A stretch of 64,000 bases of DNA from Symbiodinium natans. Lineage: Eukaryota; Sar; Dinophyceae; Suessiales; Symbiodiniaceae. Each line of letters begins with the position of its first letter. Position 1 is the first letter of the stretch. The position numbers and the translations under genes were made by a program. The notes beneath the pieces are model-generated. The model ran no database searches and had not been told where the DNA came from. It saw only the letters and a list, made by a program, of their open reading frames with translations. The DNA lies in the NCBI GenBank assembly GCA_905221605.1, contig CAJNDS010001236.1, positions 90,001 through 154,000 of the forward strand, given 5' to 3'. Shown here piece after piece: positions 57,075 to 64,000 of the stretch.

Positions 57075-57179
57075 CGCAGAACACGTGGGCCGAGAGGGAA
57101 CTAAACAGGACAGGTTTACCTTGAACAGCCACGAAGGCGGCAAGGGTGATACTTCTGATATACACTATCTATGTATATG

Positions 57180-57960
57180 GTCTCGGGCTGCCGTGCCCTA
57201 CCCCCCCACCCGCCTCCACTTTTTCATGGAACCCCCCCAACATGGTATCCGCCCCCACCCCCCCCTGCCCCCAAACCCCAAACCTCTCCCCCAAACCTTA
57301 AAATAGCCTTAAACCTCACACCCTTAGCCTAAACCATAAACCTTCAACCCCAAACGCCAACCCAACCACCCATTCACAGCACAAGCAGGGGGGCTAATTA
57401 AACCTGAAACACCAAACCTTAAACCTTAAACCCTCAACCCGAAAACCCCCCAACCACACCCACACCACAGGGGCTGGGGCGCAGGGGTAGCACGAGCGGC
57501 CGGTCTCGTAAACCTTCAACCCCGTGCCTAACCCCAGCCCCCCAATCACACAACGGGCCTAAACCTTAGACCCTAAACCCCGAACCCTAACCCCAAAACT
57601 CTCAACCTTAAACCCTAATTAAACCCTGACCCCCCAACCACACCCACACCACAGGGGAGCGGTGGGGGCGGGGGTAGGCCCTAAACCTTACCCCAAACCC
57701 TAACAACCCCCCAACCACACCCACACCACGGGGGGGCGGGGGGGGGGGGGGCCGGGTGGAGTGGGGGTAGGGATCCGGATGTCCACCTTGTTGGGGCCCT
57801 CCCACTACCTGTTCCCAAACCCCTGCTCCCCACAAACCCGACCCACTCCCAACCCCTCTAAAACCCCCTAACCCCCAACCCCCCACCCACCGACCCCAGA
57901 GTTTGAGTTTTCATAGCGCAAGATTTTTGGCTCGCCTACCCCCCCTTCCCCACCCACTCC
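57180..57960. repeat. C-rich telomere-like degenerate repeats
   Basis: AACCCTAAACC/CCCAACCAC words with C and G runs; a 21-bp phrase CCCAACCACACCCACACCAC recurs near 57448, 57630 and 57712. Confidence 0.75.
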
Positions 57961-57999
57961 CACTGCCCACTCACTCCTGACCTAAACCCTTACGTGCCC

Positions 58000-60540
58000 T
58001 GCTCCTCTGCGCCTGGAGCCTGCATCGCATAATAAAAGCAGAAATGGAAAAGTAATCTTCGAGTTGCTGCCGTTCATTCAGAACCTTCTGCTGGGTCGAA
58101 GATGAAATAGCGAAAACCGAAACGCGAGCTCGCATCACAACGTGGAACACGACGAGCACTCACTTTCGAGCCACATGAACGGCACATGTGGGCGATGGCA
58201 CCTACACCCCGCAAGCCTTCAAGTAGCCGAGAAAAATGCAGCTAGACTATCATCATTATAAGGCTTTCGGCTTTCTTCGAGGGCTTCGTCGTAGAGCGCG
58301 CCGATGACTTGCATCGTCTTGCATCAAACATTTGTCACGCCTATCGCGCCTATCGCAAAAGAGCCAATGACCCAGTTCCAGATACATGAAGAAAACATCA
58401 GCTTCCAAAAGTTCATCATGGAGCCTTGGCAAATCTCGCTTGCTTGGAAAGCATTTATCGATCACTCAAAAAACTCAGCAGCCACTTGCAAGAATGCTTG
58501 AACTGAGGCATCTCTCTTGTCATCGTTTGCAACGGCTGCGAAAGCCTTAGAGGAACGGCTCTTGAGCGGAGAAAATGTGTGCGAAGACATGTGCCGTCAG
58601 ATCATTTAGGAAATGAACGGACTCAAAGAACTTTCGACTGTTCAAACTGTTCTTTGACAGCTTTCGTCATCTAGCATGCCGTGAGCCTCAAAGCGACTCC
58701 TGCTTTATCAAATCGCGTAAGATATCGCTACGACAACCCGCATCCTTCTTTTGCAAGCGGGGGCACTCAAGCAGAGTCAAGCGGCAGCCACAGGATGTAG
58801 AAGTGGCTACAGATACAGGAATGAGAAGGAGGAGCGATTTGCCGCTGACATTGGGCCAGCTGCAAGGTTGCCCCAATTCTGGCAGCTCACATCGAGAGAA
58901 ATATGCAGATGCCACGTGCTACGCCTCAAGGACCTCAGGGTAAAGGGTGAACATGGCTAAACCTTTGCAGATCCAAGCTCACGAAATGAGGTTCCGGCTG
59001 GTGTACGGGCTGGGTGTGCTGAGTCTGGCCTTCATGAGGAATGCCAACTTGATCCGGAGCGCAGCGAGAAATAATCTCATCTGAACGCCGGGCCTCCAAA
59101 CGCCTCTGTCGCCGCTGGGCTTCCTCCAGTAGAGCCTGAAGAATCATCGAACCGCACATAATCATGTGTCGGAATGCCAAAAGCAATGACCCCAACCTGG
59201 ATCTGCCGTGCTTCTTTCTTGATTTCCAAAGACTCCGGCTGTTGCCTGGCAAAAAACGGGGCCTTGGGAGCGTCGGATCCTTGCAATTGTGTGGGCCGAA
59301 CAGGCCCCCCTTGCCTCTTCAAAGGGGGCTTCTTCGCACGCGGGGACGTCTGGGGCAAAGCGGTGCTGGAAGTGGATGTGCCACCTGAGCTTGCAGGGAA
59401 AATGCTGACTTTACGAGGCGAAGCAAAACTTGCAAAACACGCAAATCAAACGAAGAGCCGCAAAGCAAACGAGGTGAAGTGGGTGCCCTTGATCAGCTTC
59501 TGTCGGCTTATGCTCTGCGCAGTTCAGGCAAACGCCTCTTGTTCTTCTAAGCAAGCGACATGAGCGAATAAACGAAGGAACGGAAGCCCCACGTTTAACT
59601 TGCTTTGACAGCAAACACCAAACTTCGCTGAGTGACTTTGAGTGCGAGGTCTCACTTCACTCTTTGTTCCAGCTCTTTCATCCAGATCCAGATTGCGTGC
59701 AAATGCCCGGTGATGGGCTGGCATGTTCTCAGTTGAACCTGCTGCTTGTCATTCATCATGTTTGTGTTCTCTGGATTGATAGGAAACACCCTGTGAACAG
59801 ACTCTACACGAACTGACTTGAAGTGCTTCCCTCATTGGCTACCAACATCAATATATACACACATAATGTGTATATGTATATATACATGTTATATGGTGAT
59901 ATATGTCTTTATTATGCAGAACCCTCTTTTCGATCATCTTCCACCCGATTCCGCCAAAAAGGAAGCGGATGTGAATAACATGCATGAAGGCTCAACTTCA
60001 AATCCCGTTCTTATAGGGTCACCATCCAACACTGGGTTGTTCATTGCTCACGCGTTCGCTGTGCTCTTTATCCCATTCCTTTGACCCCTTGTTCACACGC
60101 TGCGCTCCTGTCATGTATTTGAATGTCTTTGCAAACCGTCGCATTGTGCCGAGAGCGCGACTTGCAGGGGAGCCGACCTTATGGAAACGCAATCTGTCAT
60201 GAGTGTCATGAGTCTTGTCCATGAGTTGTGGGCCTTCTTGAACTCTTTCCGTGGAGTTTGCGGGGGGGAGCATCTGGCGGCACGTCCGCAACAATGCGAC
60301 ATGCAAGGCCAGAAGTGCACACGTCAGCACAGCAAGAGCGCACTCCGAGACTGTGAGCACTCTGAGCAGGCACCGCGAGCCTTGAGCTTTCCATGTTTGT
60401 TGGCCCGGCTCCGGCAGCCTGGAACCCGACTTCCACACTCTCAGAGCTCCAGATCTGATTCCATAGTCTCCATAGTATACACATATGACCCTCAATAGTC
60501 CCTCATCTCCTTGAACTTTCCACTTCCGATTCAAATTGAA
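58000..60540 (-). other. Possible exons of an unrecognised minus-strand gene
   Basis: Minus-strand frames at 58940-59110 (an Arg/Glu-rich helix, LLEEAQRRQRRLEARR), 59160-59358 and 60100-60420 (with one hydrophobic helix) have protein-like composition. No splice chain or domain was established. Confidence 0.25.
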
Positions 60541-60559
60541 GGTAGGGCTCTGGCCTGCG

Positions 60560-60960
60560 CCTGCTTCAGGGCCGCCTGCCTACGAGCTGCCGTCTCCGGA
60601 ATCGCTGGGCCCTCGTTCCAAGGCATCACCTCATCTGGGTGTTGGGCGCGGGCCACAGGTGATGTCTCCGCTGTTCCGAGCATGCCGAGCATTCCGAGCC
60701 CGAGCCTGATCTTCGCCCACCCAAGCTCCTCTTTGTACCGCGCCTGCGTTAAAGGACTGTGCCCGTCTGCAGCTGATTCTGATGAGCTCTGAATCAACGT
60801 CTCGCAGCGCATGGCAGAGGACGTAAGGGCTGCGCTCTTGAGGCCTTCGAAGAAATTCACCCAGTACGGCCTACGCGGAGCTGGTTGAAAAAATGGACAC
60901 TTGAAGCGAGATGGCACGGGAAGTTGTGTGCCTAGGGTCGTCGGGTTTTGTGAAGTCCAG
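60560..60960 (-). other. Possible exon, minus strand
   Basis: An open frame with WVNFFEGLKSAALTSSAMRC and an Ala/Gln-rich end (AARRQAALKQAQARA). Composition looks coding; no homology is recognised. Confidence 0.25.
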
Positions 60961-61327
60961 CCGGAGCACCACACAGGGCCACAAAGTCGAGGCCACCTTT
61001 TGGAATTGGAAAGGGGACACTGGAAACCAGTTTTCTTAGGCCAGGAGTCAAGGCGTGTCATGGTTTGTCTCCCAATGCGTCTTCTGCGCCTTGAGCCGCG
61101 CCCATGCGAAGTCACCAGGGCGCAGCATCAGAGCACGGTTTTGTGCAAGCTTCTCCGTGCAGTGCGAGCAATACCTGTGCGCGTTTCTGCTTGTTTGTAA
61201 TGTCGGGGAACGGAACATAAGGGAAACAGAGTGCGGAACAGAGTGGAGCTTCCGGGGTGCCAATTCTCGTTGGTGCTTCCCGTGTTCGTCACTGCAGGCT
61301 CGTGGCACACAGTGTGAAAGGCCTCCC

Positions 61328-61474
61328 ATGCGCTCCATGCTTCAGCAACTGGCACTGGTCTCCTGTGGACTCTCTTGCCTTGTCACAGCCGTCGCAGCAG
61401 ATAAGGCTCCCTTGACCTGTCCAAAGCATGCGAATGCAAGGACATGTGTGACTCTGCTCGAAGACAACATGTGA
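61328..61474 (+). other. Possible signal-peptide exon, plus strand
   Basis: ATG at 61328 followed by a hydrophobic stretch (LALVSCGLSCLVTAVAA) and a short tail to a stop at 61474. Too short to decide. Confidence 0.2.
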
Positions 61475-62399
61475 CATATTGTGGACGATTTGGGAAGGGT
61501 ACAAGACTTTGGGGGATGCGCCGGCTTTCACAGGAGTGCCTGAAGCGCAAACCACGCAGCGCCACGTCGTCGCTTTCTGGGGCCTCGCAAGAAGGCCAAG
61601 ACAGCAGACCCTTAAACCAGACACTCAGGCATCAGCAGCTCGAATGCTTCAATCTTGGAAGGCGGCCGGCTGGACCTTTCCTTGTACTTCAGCTCCGATC
61701 GGCCTGGAGAGTTCAAAGGCTCCACAAGTTGCACAAGAGCCTCCAAACAAAGTCGTGTTTTTTTGTCCCTGCATTTCTTCATGGACCCATCATCCATTGC
61801 AGGGTGCATCTTTTTTTGTCCTCCATTTGTGGCGAGTTTGGCAAGACTGGCATCCTGCTCCTCAGCTGGGTTTTACCCTGAAGGCGCGATATGGGCACTG
61901 TGAGCACACACAGATGTCATACAACGGAGATCTTGGAGCTATTTGTGTGGTACCGGCCCACATTTGCCGACTTAAGGGGAGTACGGAGTACGGAACATAC
62001 AGACAGACCATCATTCTATATGAGTAGGGATGCAGTTTCTGAACATTAGTACATCTCATATTCACTCAGGATTCATTTTTGCCCTCTCTGTGCATTCCTC
62101 TGAGTGCCATAGTCCATCCCGGGGCCGTTCGGCCTCACCTGGGACGGGGCTCCTTGGATCGGAGAGTGGGAGAGCTTCCTTATAAGAGGACCCGCTAAAC
62201 ATTTAGGCTTTTGCGGACCTTTAGGAACTTGGTCTGCGCAACTTGCCTTTGCTATGCGTTTTTTACTTTTGAGTTCTTCTTTTGGGGGTCGTCCTTCTGA
62301 GATCATCGATGAATTTCTGAAGCTAACGAAGCAAAGTACTCAGGCAGGCTATAGCAACTGCAGGCCACAGTCGCCGCGGGAGTCGGAGTCAACGGCGAA

Positions 62400-62760
62400 T
62401 GCGATTTCGATTCCGGATGCACTTGCGCCTGGGTCATCCATGTGAAGTAGGCAGTAGACTGGCGCATGGGGCAGAGGCGTGTAGAAAGATTTTGCTGGGA
62501 AGATTGCGTTGTCTCTGTCTGCCACGCCATCGCTTTGCGATGCCTCGGAGGAGTACCAACCCGATACGTGAGCTGAAGCAGCTGAACCTTATGCAAAACG
62601 ACCTCAAACACCAACTCCGGTATCTGGCAACTCTGGGGCAACTGCTCCGGATTCTCGGAAGGCAGTCGACGGCTGAAGTAAGAGTAGTGGGTCTCCTCAC
62701 GAGGCAGTGGCCCAAAGTGCGGAAGCCTTCCCCCTTTGCCCTTCGTTTTTGTGGCCTGAA
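62400..62760 (-). other. Possible exon, minus strand
   Basis: An open frame with ELVFEVVLHKVQLLQLTYRV and charged flanks. No homology recognised. Confidence 0.25.
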
Positions 62761-62994
62761 GAGAGCGAGGCGAGTCCTCGGTGAGACGCGGATGGGGTCG
62801 CTTCAACGCGCAGTACCGTGCAGAAGCAGGGTGCAGCAATGACTAGCAGCTCTTGGAGGGGTCGACACCCACATTGCTTCAGAGAAGGAATTCCCGAACC
62901 GGTGGAATGTACACCCAGAGAACTCAGGCTGTGGCTCGCTGGAAAATGGAGGGGAAGTCATTGATGCTAATGGGCCGCGGCTGCTTCGCCTCAC

Positions 62995-63055
62995 AAAGAG
63001 AGAGAAGGAGAGAAAGAGAGATAGAGAGAGGGGGAGAGAGAGACAGATAGACGGA
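62995..63055. repeat. (GA)n purine tract
   Basis: GAGAGA with A and G slips. Confidence 0.9.
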
Positions 63056-63059
63056 ACAG

Positions 63060-64000
63060 AAATGGAGAGAACGCCAGGTTTAAAGTGACCGAAGAGAGTG
63101 AGAATGCAAACGTCAAAAGGCCAAAGGCCTTCAGCAGCTCTCTTGGAGTCACTGGTCGGTGCAGCCACCTCGAGGAAAGGAACCCATGGAACCCCCATAT
63201 GCCACGCTCCCTCTGACTCCCTCTCTCAGCGTCTCATCACCTCGCTGCGATTGGCAGCGAGAAACGCATCTGAGTCGCCTCTGCCGCGCTGCCGCAGCTG
63301 CGGCGGCGGCTGCGAGCTCCTCTGGGCATCTCTTTCCATGCTCTTTCCCCATGTGCTTTTCCGGTAAATCTCCGGCTGCCACCCTGGCCTCCTCGTCGTC
63401 GCACACGTCGCTGTCACCTAAAAAGCAAAAGCAGCTGCAGCATTTTACGGCGGCCGTTCAACTGAGCTTGCTGCTTCGTGTGGCTGTGGCTTCCAGAAGG
63501 CTCGTCTCGGGTTCGGCCTCTTGTGCTGGCTTCGCTCTTCGACGATGCCCCATGACACACAGACACAGAAGCTGACACAGACACAAACAAAGACTCAGCA
63601 CAAACTCGTTCACATGAGCACACTGATATCGCCTCCGAGCTGTCAGTGACATCGCTCGCTTCCACCTGCAACAGAAAGTGTCAGAACTGAGATGTGCAAA
63701 AGCGAATGCGACCTGATGGTCCCCTGTCATGTCTGAGTGGCAGAGAGGATTCAGAACTCAGCCTGGGCCATGAGGCTGTTTACAGCGGGCCCATCCTCAG
63801 CGACGCAGCGATTTTTTTATGAAGGGCCATGGCGTTCCAGAAAGTGCTGTGCATTTGCTTTAGGCATTGTGAGGCTGCGTCCATGCCAAAGAAGGACGCG
63901 ACTTTTCGCAGCTCCTCACACAGGAGGCTTTGGGTACAAGATGTTGAAGATGCCTTCTCAGACACGCAAAAATCAACAAAGATGAACTGCATGAATTTGA
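63060..64000. other. Right end, no gene recognised
   Basis: Contains a short GCC/GCG triplet run near 63297 and mixed sequence. ORFs on both strands are short and without motifs. Confidence 0.4.

Noticed and set aside
61444-62027. Plus-strand ORFs of 145 and 182 codons
   Set aside because: They overlap in different frames, have no motif, and their composition matches non-coding neighbours.

Overview
The window looks like nuclear DNA of a dinoflagellate, probably a symbiodiniacean or related lineage. Five things in the sequence point there. (1) Four genes or gene pieces between 16 and 57 kb all lie on the minus strand, as in dinoflagellate unidirectional gene clusters. (2) The introns of the split gene start with GC, GA or GT and end in AG, usually followed by G. 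(3) A 12-base remnant matches the end of the dinoflagellate spliced leader. (4) Degenerate TTTAGGG-type repeats are everywhere. (5) The long Gag-Pol reading frame is GC-rich and of a dinoflagellate-like type. No species can be named from the window alone.

Left part (1-15 kb, plus strand): a large Ty3-like retroelement, cut by the left edge. Its first frame encodes Gag with two CCCH fingers, a protease-like motif, the C-terminal half of a reverse transcriptase (thumb/connection plus RNase H), an integrase (HHCC, D-D-35-E, GPY/F-like tail), and only then the fingers and palm of the reverse transcriptase with YVDD. The Pol order is thus permuted. It is followed by a second coding block starting at ATG 10089: a Tpt1/KptA-like RNA 2'-phosphotransferase, then a long protein with C2H2-like, RanBP2-like and SWIM zinc fingers, a membrane segment and a C-terminal phospholipase-D-type nuclease motif. 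Two frame changes interrupt this block. The pairing of a 2'-phosphotransferase with a PLD nuclease next to a permuted Pol is the most novel-looking system in the window.

Middle part (16.3-45 kb, minus strand): what looks like a repeat desert hosts a split gene for a fibrocystin-L/TMEM2/CEMIP-type protein (G8 domain followed by parallel beta-helix repeats). About 16 small exons can be placed, and their phases agree at nearly every junction. Its introns, up to 11.5 kb, carry almost all of the repeats: (AGT)n and (ACT)n arrays, telomere-like blocks, an 8-bp palindromic array, a giant inverted 10-bp array, poly-C tracts, 65-bp, 113-bp and 50-bp minisatellites, and hexamer and pentamer arrays. Long ORFs called in these arrays are artefacts of unit length and composition.

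Right part (45.7-64 kb): a long minus-strand ORF with a C-terminal farnesoic-acid-O-methyltransferase-like domain, a complete intronless sulfotransferase, a small secreted Cys-rich protein (at least its first exon), and about 20 kb in which only weak, unrecognised exon candidates are visible. No tRNA, rRNA or CRISPR was seen.
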